The notes under the pieces: model-generated
The model's input: the letters and a program-made list of their open reading frames with translations, nothing else
The model's database searches: none
What the model was told of the DNA's origin: nothing
Shown here: positions 22,291-29,945 of the stretch, in pieces
Layout: every line of letters begins with the position of its first letter
Position numbering within the stretch: position 1 is the stretch's first letter
Position numbers and translations under genes: made by a program
Assembly (NCBI GenBank): GCA_905201895.1
Contig: CAJKPX010000020.1
Span: 1 to 36,397 of the forward strand
DNA: 36,397 bases
Reading direction: 5' to 3'
DNA from: an uncultured Eubacteriales bacterium
Lineage (GTDB): Bacteria; Bacillota; Clostridia; Oscillospirales; CAG-272

Positions 22291-23927
22291 TGCAGCCGTT
22301 TGAACAAAAGGACGAAAAGGGAAGCGTTCCTCCCCCCGAGTCCCCGTCGCAGTTCTATTACAGTGAAACGCCGTCCCCCTTCTCACACGTTCCTCCCTAT
22401 GCCGAGCCGAAGCCTCCAACCACAACGCTTGACAGCATTTTCGCGTGGCTATCGCTTGTTGTCGGCTATCTTGCCGTGCAGGCAATGCCGATCGTTTCGC
22501 ACACGCTCGGCGCACTGCTCGCAGCGTGGCTCCTCTTTCTGTTTTGCAGCGTTTATCTGATCCGCTCGGGGATCAAACCGAGCCGCTCGGTGATCCTCTT
22601 TGCAGTTACTGCTTGCTTCTGCTCGCTCGGTTGGATCACGGGCGCAAACCACACCGTTCAGCGCTTTCTCGCGGTGTTCGTTGTGTTTTCTCTGTTTTAT
22701 TACGTTTACGCCGCGTGTGGGCTCTGCGGCCCCAAGCTTTTCGGCGGACGTACCGTTTTTCATGCCCTCTGCGCGATTTTTTCTCTGCCGCTCGGCTCAC
22801 TGGGACACCTGTTCCGCGCGCTTCCCGTGCGTTCCTCGCGCGGTGCGGGACGTGTGATGCGTGCGCTCGGCTGGGGGCTGCTTGGGCTCGGTATTGCGGT
22901 GGTTCCAACCGCCATCATCATCGTGTTGCTTTCCTATGATGAGCAATTTTTGGGTCTGCTTCGCCGCATCTTTTCCTTTTCTCCGAAAAATATCGCAAGC
23001 ATCCTGCTCGATCTGATTCTCGGCTTTTTGGTGGCGATGGTGCTTTTTGGCGTTCTTTTTGGTGCAAAATGGAAGCGTGAGAAAAACGGCGGAGAGGAGA
23101 CCAAAACCAACCTGCCCACCTCCAACGTGCTGCCAAAGCCAATGGTCTGTGCCGCCGTGACGCCGATTCTCGCGGTCTACGTGATCTTTTTTGTCTCGCA
23201 GCTCGATTGGTATCTCTCTGCCTTCACAGGCGTGCTCCCGGGTGACCTGACCTATGCCAACTACGCACGCAGCGGCTTTTTCGAGCTTTGCATCGTGTGC
23301 GGCATCAATGCACTCATTTTGCTCCTGTTCAATCTTCTGATCAATCGCAAGGAGGGCGAGCGCGGCATTCTGCGTGCGGTTTATTCCGTGATCCTTTCGC
23401 TCTTCACGCTGGTGCTGATTGCAACGGCAATCGCCAAAATGGTTCTGTATATCGACTCCTATGGTCTTACCCAAAAGCGAGTCTATGCCTCCTGGTTCAT
23501 GCTACTCCTTGCGGCGTGCTTCCTCGCGGTGATCATTGCGCAATTCGCGCGAAGAATCAGATTGGTGGCGCTTCTGCTTGTGATCTGCATTGTCTTTTTC
23601 GGCTTTTTGGTGTTGGTGGACATCGACGGCATGATCGCAGACTACAACGTGGACGCCTACCTCTCGGGCAAGCTGGAGACCGTGGACGTGGAGACCCTGG
23701 AGAAATACGGCGTTTCGGCGGTCCCTGCACTCTGCCGCATGGAGGAGGCGCTCGAGAGCAATGACGAGCCGAGCTCCACCGAGCGCGCATTTCTCCTGCG
23801 TATCCGCACGGCACTTGACCGCATTGCCGAGGGGCTGGAGGAGAATTCGGAGTCCTTCTTTGATTTCAACATTCCCACCGCGCGTGCAAGATCACTGCTT
23901 GCGGGACGCGAGAAAACGCTTGACTGA
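22290..23927 (+). CDS. Large multi-pass membrane protein, DUF4173-like
   Basis: A 545-residue protein. The first 45 residues are proline-rich and polar (cytoplasmic); about twelve membrane segments follow, and the last 95 residues form a soluble acidic helical tail. YARSGFFELCIVCGINALIL and the YGLTQKRVYASWFM stretch are hallmarks of DUF4153/DUF4173 proteins, where the Arg and Tyr positions are conserved. Function unknown. It begins within the stop of the HTH gene; its RBS AAAGGAG lies inside that gene. The operon appears to end at the repeat-flanked hairpins 23974-24268. Identity to DUF4173 rather than DUF4153 is not certain. Confidence 0.8.
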   Translation: MQPFEQKDEKGSVPPPESPSQFYYSETPSPFSHVPPYAEPKPPTTTLDSIFAWLSLVVGYLAVQAMPIVSHTLGALLAAWLLFLFCSVYLIRSGIKPSRSVILFAVTACFCSLGWITGANHTVQRFLAVFVVFSLFYYVYAACGLCGPKLFGGRTVFHALCAIFSLPLGSLGHLFRALPVRSSRGAGRVMRALGWGLLGLGIAVVPTAIIIVLLSYDEQFLGLLRRIFSFSPKNIASILLDLILGFLVAMVLFGVLFGAKWKREKNGGEETKTNLPTSNVLPKPMVCAAVTPILAVYVIFFVSQLDWYLSAFTGVLPGDLTYANYARSGFFELCIVCGINALILLLFNLLINRKEGERGILRAVYSVILSLFTLVLIATAIAKMVLYIDSYGLTQKRVYASWFMLLLAACFLAVIIAQFARRIRLVALLLVICIVFFGFLVLVDIDGMIADYNVDAYLSGKLETVDVETLEKYGVSAVPALCRMEEALESNDEPSSTERAFLLRIRTALDRIAEGLEENSESFFDFNIPTARARSLLAGREKTLD

Positions 23928-23973
23928 ACGTGAAGTTTTTACGCTCTACCCGTAGAAAATGAATTGCAAAAAA

Positions 23974-24004
23974 GAGGCGTCGACCGAAAATCGGTTGACG
24001 CCTC
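23974..24004. terminator. Left flanking hairpin of dispersed repeat 2
   Basis: GAGGCGTCGACCG pairs with CGGTTGACGCCTC, preceded on the plus strand by six A, so the U-tail is on the minus strand. The same stem sequence recurs at 24238-24268. Confidence 0.7.
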
Positions 24005-24032
24005 GCAGATTGTAGAGCAAAGACGTTCACTC

Positions 24033-24199
24033 TGTCAGCTTGCACAAGCTCCTTAGCCGCTTTTCTCTTGCAGGAAGGGGCGCCGGAGAAAAGCTCGCAA
24101 AAGAGAACGACGATAGGAAAATTTCGCCCTCTGCGGAGGGCGAGGCGGCTTCCGCAGCCTCCACTGCGCCGCCTTTTGAAAAAGGCGGGCGAAAACTTT
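24033..24199. repeat. Dispersed multi-hairpin repeat, copy 2 (167 bp)
   Basis: Second copy of 6100-6267. The third stem is now GAGGC-G-GC / GC-A-GCCTC where copy 1 has GGAGGGC/GCCCTCC, so both sides changed but still pair. The first stem is shortened to CTTTTCTC/GAGAAAAG. The CGCCCTC/GAGGGCG and CCGCCTTTT/AAAAAGGCGGG stems are unchanged. Between the convergent DUF4173-like and rlmH genes. Confidence 0.85.
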
Positions 24200-24237
24200 T
24201 TTACTTTGAGAGTGCGAACATCTTTGTCAGAAAAGCC

Positions 24238-24268
24238 GAGGCGTCGACTGCTTTTTGGTCGACGCCTC
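24238..24268. terminator. Right flanking hairpin of dispersed repeat 2
   Basis: A perfect 11-bp stem GAGGCGTCGAC/GTCGACGCCTC followed by T6 on the plus strand; it terminates plus-strand transcripts and lies 12 bp after rlmH stops. Confidence 0.75.
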
Positions 24269-24279
24269 TTTTTTGATTT

Positions 24280-24762
24280 TTATTTATGATATTTCGTCCC
24301 CTTGATGATCGAAAAAGATCGGTAGAGAATCTCGAGCAGGAGAGGTCGCATGAGCTGATGGGGGAAGGTGAGCTTTGATACCGAGAGGCGAAGCTGACAC
24401 GCTGCCTTGACCTCCTCGGCGAGCCCATGTGAGGAGCCGATCACAAGGCAAAGGCTTCCGCTCTCGGTGGAGAGCACGCTCTCCAGCCGCGCCGCCAATT
24501 CCTCGGAGGAGAATTGCCGCCCCTCCACGCAAAGCGCGATCGAATAGGATCGGGGCGGGATGGCGTCGAGAATGCGTCGCCCCTCGTCTGCAAGTGCCGC
24601 GCGGATTTCTCCCTCGGAGGGATTGTCCGAGAGGCGTGCCTCCTTGAGCTGCAAAACGGTGGGCTTGCAAAAGGCGCGCAGGCGCTTTTCGTATTCCGCA
24701 ACTGCCTCGCACCAATAGCCCTCCTTGAGGTTGCCTACGGTGATAACGGTTAATTGAATCAT
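24280..24762 (-). CDS. rlmH: 23S rRNA pseudouridine-1915 N3-methyltransferase
   Basis: A 160-residue SPOUT-class methyltransferase acting on helix 69 of 23S rRNA in the assembled ribosome. The SAM-binding knot contains CLVIGSSHGL, and the C-terminal signature LSVSKLTFPHQLMRPLLLEILYRSFSIIKGTKYHK (given here by its key parts TFPHQL, YRSFSI and the invariant YHK end) is complete. The length matches the family (about 159). Its ATG overlaps the stop of the WalJ-like gene by 4 bp, so the two are coupled. Confidence 0.95.
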   Translation of the reverse strand: MIQLTVITVGNLKEGYWCEAVAEYEKRLRAFCKPTVLQLKEARLSDNPSEGEIRAALADEGRRILDAIPPRSYSIALCVEGRQFSSEELAARLESVLSTESGSLCLVIGSSHGLAEEVKAACQLRLSVSKLTFPHQLMRPLLLEILYRSFSIIKGTKYHK

Positions 24763-25541
24763 AGCTGTACCTCCGTGATCGCGTCGGGCTGTGCCACACA
24801 GATGCGCACGCCGTCGTCCCCCACCGCGCTAAAGCATTCGTCATAGGCAAGCTCGGGGGTGTTGTTCTCCTGGCTCAAATGTGCGAGCATGAGGTCATGC
24901 GTGCCCGATGCGCAAAGACGTGCGGCAAGAGCGGCGCTATCGGCGTTGGAGAGATGCCCCCGTCGCGAGGAAATGCGCAGCTTGAGGTCATAGGGATAGG
25001 GACCCGTCATGAGCATGTCGGGGTCGTGGTTGCTCTCCAAAATCACCGCGTCGCATCCTGTGAGCGCCTCCTCGACCTCGCAGGATACAAAGCCGATGTC
25101 GGTGGCATATCCGATGCGCAGGACGCTGCCGTCCGCCCGTGTGATCTCAAAGCGGTAGCCAAGCGAGCCGCGGCTATCGTGCGGAGTGGGGAAGGAGGTT
25201 ACGGTAATCCCCTCCACCTGCTCGGTGTAGAGCGGCGGATGGAGACAAAGACAGGGCGCAACCGAGGGCTCGTTTGCGAGCTTGTAAGCCGATGCACGCT
25301 GCACGTGGACGGGAATCGGATGCTTTTTGAGAAAGACGGGGAGTGCGCTCACGTGGTCACTGTGCTCGTGCGTGACAAAGATCGCGCGGATCGAATCGGG
25401 ACAAACGCCTGCCTCTGCAAGTGCGGCGCAGAGCTTTTTGGCGTTTTTTCCTGCGTCGATCAGCAGGCAGGTCTCGTCCGCCTGCACGAGAAAGGCATTG
25501 CCCGTGGAGCCCGAATAAAGAGAGACGATGCGCACACTCAT
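24759..25541 (-). CDS. MBL-fold metal-dependent hydrolase, YycJ/WalJ-like
   Basis: A 260-residue cytoplasmic metallo-beta-lactamase-fold protein. SLYSGSTGNAFLV at the N terminus, HEHSDH (58-63), FPTPHDSRGSLGYR, YATDIG and the LESNHD stretch fit the YycJ/WalJ family, which in Bacillus is encoded with the WalKR system and has nuclease-like ancestry. Here no WalKR genes are next to it; rlmH follows instead, a neighbour of the wal locus in several Bacillota. ATG at 25541 overlaps the stop of the 122-residue gene (4 bp); the open frame further upstream is antisense noise. Confidence 0.88.
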   Translation of the reverse strand: MSVRIVSLYSGSTGNAFLVQADETCLLIDAGKNAKKLCAALAEAGVCPDSIRAIFVTHEHSDHVSALPVFLKKHPIPVHVQRASAYKLANEPSVAPCLCLHPPLYTEQVEGITVTSFPTPHDSRGSLGYRFEITRADGSVLRIGYATDIGFVSCEVEEALTGCDAVILESNHDPDMLMTGPYPYDLKLRISSRRGHLSNADSAALAARLCASGTHDLMLAHLSQENNTPELAYDECFSAVGDDGVRICVAQPDAITEVQL

Positions 25542-25906
25542 TGGAGCGCCCCCTGAATTTGCGGCCAGAGAAAGAGATAAATCAGGTCGGCGCCGATAGC
25601 GAACACGATGGGGAGGAGCAGGGTGATGACCCAGCGCGACTTGTGCAGGCGCAGGCGGCAATCCTCTAAAAACGCCTCCTTTTTGTCGAGCGGCATATCG
25701 TCGGGGAGCATGTCGGGGGTGGCGTTCTTGCCGACGAAGCCGCGGTTGTAGATCACGTAGCCGATGCCAAGCACCGCTCCTGCGCCGAGATAGACGTAGG
25801 GGATGAAAGAAAGCTGAAATTTCTCGGTCAGAAGAAAGTAAATCGCGATCAGGACGACCGAGTTGATCAGAAGATACGCGAGCATTTTTTTGTTATCGGA
25901 TTTCAA
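25538..25906 (-). CDS. Small membrane protein of unknown function
   Basis: A 122-residue protein with three membrane segments (about 9-25, 34-54 and 93-116) and a cytoplasmic charged middle (DMLPDDMPLDKKEAFLEDCRLRLHKSRW). The middle motif is seen in conserved Clostridia proteins without a known role (recollection). It overlaps the WalJ-like gene by 4 bp and starts 23 bp after the MBL lipoprotein gene, so it belongs to the same transcript. RBS AAGAAGAA is weak. Confidence 0.75.
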   Translation of the reverse strand: MKSDNKKMLAYLLINSVVLIAIYFLLTEKFQLSFIPYVYLGAGAVLGIGYVIYNRGFVGKNATPDMLPDDMPLDKKEAFLEDCRLRLHKSRWVITLLLPIVFAIGADLIYLFLWPQIQGALQ

Positions 25907-25929
25907 TGTTTCTTCTTCTTTCTGTTAGT

Positions 25930-27723
25930 TTAGGAGTCGAGTTCGACGTAAAACGCCTCGATCGAGAATACGGTGATCTCATCGCCCACCTTTTCTCCCA
26001 GATCAAGACGGAGTGAGGTGACCTTGCCTGTGTAGTCGGTGCCGTTGCCGAGATAGACCAGCAGGGTGACGGTGTTGTTTCTGCCCATGCCCTGCGGACC
26101 GAGCTTTTTGGTGTTTTTGCTGTTGAACACAAATGGCGTTTCTCTGCCCGATGTGAACGAGAGCGAGGAGGTGGCAAAATCGGAGCAACGCACGCGGATG
26201 CGGAGCGCGTTGTATTTGCCGGTTGCAAAAGAGGCGGGAATGGTAATATAGGAATCGGAGGCATCGGTAATGGTGTATTGGATCGACTTTGCCTCGGTTT
26301 CGGTAAAGGAAACGCCCCGTCCGTTCACTTGAATTTCGGGGGAGAGCAGCTCATACCCCTCGGGGAGCTTGCCGCGATAAGAGAGCTTGCGCGTGGCAGA
26401 GCCGTAGCCGTGAATGATATTCTCGGTCTTGAGGATGGCATATTGCTTGGCGGTGTAGTTGAGTCCCCAATAGAGGTTGAATTTATCTTCACCGCAGGGC
26501 CAGAGGAAGGTGGTTGCCCGGCATTCCTCCATCATGCGCAGATCCTCGTTGGTTACCATGCCGTGATGCGTGACCTGCATGAAGTCGCTCACAAGCTCCT
26601 CCTCGTAGGTTTGGAGTGCCCAATCGGTGCTCTCCGCGCCGCTGTCTGCCATGAGAAGGATTGATCCCTGATCGTTTTCCACACGCGAAATGATTGAAGT
26701 GTTATTGAAATTCACGGGGACGCCGTCTATATAGAGAAGATCGGAGGTGTAGAGGATCTGCAGCTCCACGTCGGCAAAGGTAAAGACTTGTCCTGCATGC
26801 ACGCTGCAGAGCTTGGTGCCGGGCAGGCGATTTTTCATATAGGTGAGAAAGGTTGTATTGAAATAGTAATCAATTCCGTCCCAGCTGGTGCCATAGGAGA
26901 GCAGAACGTCAGCAACCTCGGGATTGATCGGTGCGTTGAGGACATAGTCGAGCTGAACGGCGGCGCGGTAGGTGTTGTTGCCGAAAAAGCTGATGAACCC
27001 GCCGTAGTGATCACTGTGTGAGTGGGTCAGAACCCACGCACGGATGTGGATATCCGAGGTCTTTCCGCTCAAACGGCAAAGCTCGGCGTAAATTTCGGGT
27101 CCTGCGGAGGAAGTTCCCGAATCAAAAATCAGAAAGCTACCGTCGGCAAGCTGCATGATTTCACACATGCCCTCTCCCGAAAGCCCGGGCTGGGTAACGG
27201 TGGTCTCGCGGATCGCATCAAAGGGCTGGTTTTGCGGCGGGAGATTGTTGGCACCGCTCGCCGATTCTCCGATCGTCAGGTCTCCCCACTTGCGGCGAAG
27301 GAAGAGCGTGACGTAAGCATCCTCCTTGACATAGGTTGCGGACAGGGTGTTTTCGGTGGCTCTGTTGCAATAGAGGTCGTAGCCCTGATCCGCAAAATAA
27401 GTGCATGCCTCGGCAAAGGATGTGTCGGTTTGCTTACTGTAACGCGCATTGCGCGTGCCGTCGCCGCAAATAAAGGTTTTGGGAGTTCCTTTGGGAAGCT
27501 TGCCCTCGATGCTTGGGGAGGTCGTGCCCCCGTTGGGATCGGTTGTGGTAGCGTCATCGGAGGTTGTACCATTATCCGCGGTCGTTTCTTCGGTGGCATC
27601 GGTATCGGTTACCGTGCTGTCGAAGGGTTCATCAGATGGTGGATTCTGCGTGGGAGTGCAGGCGGAGAGCAGAAGGGATAGCAGCAAAAGCCAAAGGAGG
27701 ATGATTTTCCATATCGGTTTCAT
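25930..27723 (-). CDS. Secreted lipoprotein with MBL-fold hydrolase domain
   Basis: A 597-residue lipoprotein. A hydrophobic signal (4-21) ends in the lipobox LLSAC with Cys22 as the lipid-modified residue. A Thr/Asp/Ser-rich linker runs to about 75. A MBL-fold domain at roughly 180-430 carries VLTHSHSDHYGGF (HxHxDH at 234-239) and resembles ComEC-type extracellular MBL domains. The last 130 residues look like a beta-rich carbohydrate-binding-like module. It would sit on the outer face of the membrane; the substrate is unknown. AAAGGAATA precedes the ATG. First gene of the transcript continuing to the 122-residue protein, WalJ-like and rlmH. Confidence 0.85.
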   Translation of the reverse strand: MKPIWKIILLWLLLLSLLLSACTPTQNPPSDEPFDSTVTDTDATEETTADNGTTSDDATTTDPNGGTTSPSIEGKLPKGTPKTFICGDGTRNARYSKQTDTSFAEACTYFADQGYDLYCNRATENTLSATYVKEDAYVTLFLRRKWGDLTIGESASGANNLPPQNQPFDAIRETTVTQPGLSGEGMCEIMQLADGSFLIFDSGTSSAGPEIYAELCRLSGKTSDIHIRAWVLTHSHSDHYGGFISFFGNNTYRAAVQLDYVLNAPINPEVADVLLSYGTSWDGIDYYFNTTFLTYMKNRLPGTKLCSVHAGQVFTFADVELQILYTSDLLYIDGVPVNFNNTSIISRVENDQGSILLMADSGAESTDWALQTYEEELVSDFMQVTHHGMVTNEDLRMMEECRATTFLWPCGEDKFNLYWGLNYTAKQYAILKTENIIHGYGSATRKLSYRGKLPEGYELLSPEIQVNGRGVSFTETEAKSIQYTITDASDSYITIPASFATGKYNALRIRVRCSDFATSSLSFTSGRETPFVFNSKNTKKLGPQGMGRNNTVTLLVYLGNGTDYTGKVTSLRLDLGEKVGDEITVFSIEAFYVELDS

Positions 27724-27750
27724 AGAAGCATATTCCTTTCTTTTGACAAA

Positions 27751-27789
27751 AGGGGACGGCTCCGCGTTGGCAGAAACCGTCCCCCCGAT
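27751..27789 (-). terminator. Terminator of galK
   Basis: On the minus strand GGGGACGG pairs with CCGTCCCC across a loop of about 17 nt, followed by TTTTG. It lies just after the galactokinase stop and before the MBL lipoprotein gene. Confidence 0.65.
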
Positions 27790-27798
27790 TTATGTAGA

Positions 27799-29079
27799 TC
27801 AAATCTTAACCGCACCAACGGGACGGATGCGAAGCACCATGCAACGGCCCTCGCCGAATGCGGCATCCATCACGCGGCGGAAGTTCTCAACCTCTGCCGT
27901 GGGAACGAACGCCTGGATCGTGCCTGCAAAGCCGCCGCCGTGCACGCGCCATGCAGCCTTTTTGCCCGCAAGCGTTTGCTCCGCCAGACAGAGTGCGAGC
28001 GAGAGTCCCTGCTCACGCACGTTTTTGGTGGTGTATACGTTCTGCAGATAGCAGAAGGACGAGCGGCCCGATGCAATCACGCCCTCAAAGAAGCTGTCGA
28101 GGTTGCCTGCCTGGAGTGCTGCCTTCTGTGCGGCAACGCGGCGGTTCTCAGCAAAGAAGTGCAGGGCGCGCATCACGGCACGGTCACCCAGCTCCTCGCG
28201 CAGCTGCGGGATCGCGGCGATCACGGCGCTCTCGTCGGTCTCGCGCAGAACGCGCTTGCCGAGTTTTGCGGCAACGCCCTTCATCTCGGCGGGAACCGAT
28301 GCATAATCGTCGGTGAGGTCGGCGTGGTTTCCACCCGTATTAACGATACAGAGGTTGTAACCTGCTGCGGTGATGTCGAAATCAACCTTCTCAATCACGG
28401 GCTTGGTGGGATCGGCAAAGTCGATGGCAACGATACCGCCAACCGCGCATGCAACCTGATCCATCAGACCGCAGGGCTTGCCGAAGAAGCGGTTTTCTGC
28501 ATACTGCGAGAGCTTTGCAATCTCCACGTTGTCGATTCTGCCGTCATTGTAGATATGATTCAAAATGTTTCCGATCATATCCTCAAATGCAGCGGAGGAG
28601 GAGATACCCGAGCCCTTGAGCACGTTGGAGGTGGTGTAGGCGTCAAAGCCGCCAACCGCATAGCCGTCCTTTCGGAATCCTGCTACCATACCTGCGATCA
28701 GCTCGTCGGAATGCCCCTCGGGGTTGGTACGGGGCTCGGTGAATTCGTTGATGTTAACCACGTCCTCGTCAAAACCTGCGCTCTTGACGCGGATCACGGG
28801 TTTGTCGCTCGGAGCGGCAATCGCAATGATGTCGAGGTCGATCGAAGCAGCGATCACGCAGCCAAAGTTGTGGTCGGTGTGGTTACCCGAAAGCTCACTT
28901 CTGCCCGCAACCGAGTAGAGTGCAGCGTCACGGTCGGTGCCGTAAAGCTTTGCAAATTCGTCAATCGCAGCGGCGTAGCGCGCCTTTTGTGCCTCGAGCG
29001 CTGCTTCACCGTAGATATACGTCAAACGCGCGTCAAACTGTCCGCCCAGAACGGCGGCCTTTAATTCGGTGGTTTTCAT
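27799..29079 (-). CDS. galK: Galactokinase (GHMP kinase)
   Basis: A 426-residue kinase that phosphorylates galactose at C1 with ATP, entering the Leloir pathway. VAGRSELSGNHTDHNFG near 60-76 is the substrate motif (GRxNLIGEHTDY in classical GalK; the altered Asn-His form occurs in Clostridia). LKGSGISSSAAFE is the GHMP ATP loop, GLMDQVACAVGG and the RVHGGGFAGTIQAF motif 3 follow. ATG at 29079 is used because AAAGGAAT is 9 nt upstream; an in-frame ATG at 29097 has none. No other gal gene is nearby. Another GHMP sugar as substrate is possible. Confidence 0.88.
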   Translation of the reverse strand: MKTTELKAAVLGGQFDARLTYIYGEAALEAQKARYAAAIDEFAKLYGTDRDAALYSVAGRSELSGNHTDHNFGCVIAASIDLDIIAIAAPSDKPVIRVKSAGFDEDVVNINEFTEPRTNPEGHSDELIAGMVAGFRKDGYAVGGFDAYTTSNVLKGSGISSSAAFEDMIGNILNHIYNDGRIDNVEIAKLSQYAENRFFGKPCGLMDQVACAVGGIVAIDFADPTKPVIEKVDFDITAAGYNLCIVNTGGNHADLTDDYASVPAEMKGVAAKLGKRVLRETDESAVIAAIPQLREELGDRAVMRALHFFAENRRVAAQKAALQAGNLDSFFEGVIASGRSSFCYLQNVYTTKNVREQGLSLALCLAEQTLAGKKAAWRVHGGGFAGTIQAFVPTAEVENFRRVMDAAFGEGRCMVLRIRPVGAVKI

Positions 29080-29130
29080 AGTTGATATTCCTTTCATGCA
29101 AGCAATGCAGTTTCTGTTTTTTTCGTTACA

Positions 29131-29159
29131 ATTATATCACACTTTTGCGATATAATCAA
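29131..29159 (-). promoter_or_regulatory. Promoter of galK
   Basis: Minus-strand TTGATT (29154-29159) and TATAAT (29131-29136), 17-bp spacer, 52 bp upstream of the start. Confidence 0.75.
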
Positions 29160-29197
29160 TGCTTTTTGAAAATATCTTTGACAAAAAGGGAGAAAAC

Positions 29198-29842
29198 TCA
29201 CTCCAGATAGAGCGCGTCGGCGTTGAGGAAGGAGTGGGCGCTCATGCTCGAATCGGTGGGAATCAGACGTGAGGCGCCGCATTTTCGGCAGGTGACCAGC
29301 ACGCCGTCATCACGGATATCGGCATCGTATTGACGCCCGTTTTCGCTCGGATCGCACTTGCAATGGATCTTGCCCTCGGCATCCATATCGTTGATCACGA
29401 ACATCACGATTTCCAAAATCTGCGGATCGGTCAGTGTGCCCTCCTCGCTTTGTAGTTGTGAGAGGTCTTTGACGCCGCTCTCCTCAAGCAGCCGAAGCAG
29501 CTCCAGCTCGCTCTCTGCAAGCGCCGCCTTTACCGTGTTCGTCTCTCCGAGAAAGGCGAGATCAAGATCGGAATAGGGACAGGAGAGCGTGAAGAGCTCC
29601 TTGTTGAAAAAGACCGTGGAGCTGAGTGTGAAGCTATGCGGCTTTGCGCAGATCAGGCAGGGAACGGTGAGACGCACTCTGCCGTCGCTCGAGAGCACCG
29701 CCGTCAGCTCGCTTTTCTGGCAGGTGCATTTGAGCTTTATCATATCCGCGGAGAGCGAAAAGACGTTCACCGCGCTCATAATTCCCGCGCCGCAGGCGGG
29801 GCAGCGGTAGGCAAGGGTGGTTTGTTTTGCGTCAAGTACCAT
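29198..29842 (-). CDS. Cysteine-rich zinc-ribbon-like protein of unknown function
   Basis: A 214-residue cytoplasmic protein. Cys pairs suggest several metal ribbons: YRCPACGAG near the N terminus, KLKCTCQK, VPCLICAK, IHCKCDP and a C-terminal TCRKCGAS. The middle is helical (SELELLRLLEESGVKDLSQLQ). It looks like a conserved Clostridia protein with CpXC-type CPxC starts, without known function. ATG at 29842 is preferred with AAAAGGAT about 10 nt upstream; a TTG 6 bp further upstream is the alternative. It lies between the 770-residue protein gene and galK, all on the minus strand, with a palindrome upstream. Confidence 0.75.
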   Translation of the reverse strand: MVLDAKQTTLAYRCPACGAGIMSAVNVFSLSADMIKLKCTCQKSELTAVLSSDGRVRLTVPCLICAKPHSFTLSSTVFFNKELFTLSCPYSDLDLAFLGETNTVKAALAESELELLRLLEESGVKDLSQLQSEEGTLTDPQILEIVMFVINDMDAEGKIHCKCDPSENGRQYDADIRDDGVLVTCRKCGASRLIPTDSSMSAHSFLNADALYLE

Positions 29843-29893
29843 TGTCAATTCATCCTTTTCATCGGTTTATTTACACATCATTATATTCTGCGA

Positions 29894-29933
29894 GACACAA
29901 AATGGCACGGAATACTCCATGCCATTTTGGTGT
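29894..29933. terminator. Hairpin after the 770-residue protein gene
   Basis: CAAAATGGCA (29898-29907) pairs perfectly with TGCCATTTTG (29920-29929), extended by ACA/TGT outside. The tail is not a clean U-run on either strand, so termination is likely but unproven. Confidence 0.5.
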
Positions 29934-29945
29934 TTGTAATTGGAA

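Noticed and set aside
27940..29064. 374-codon open frame on the plus strand
   Set aside because: Antisense to galactokinase; no family features.
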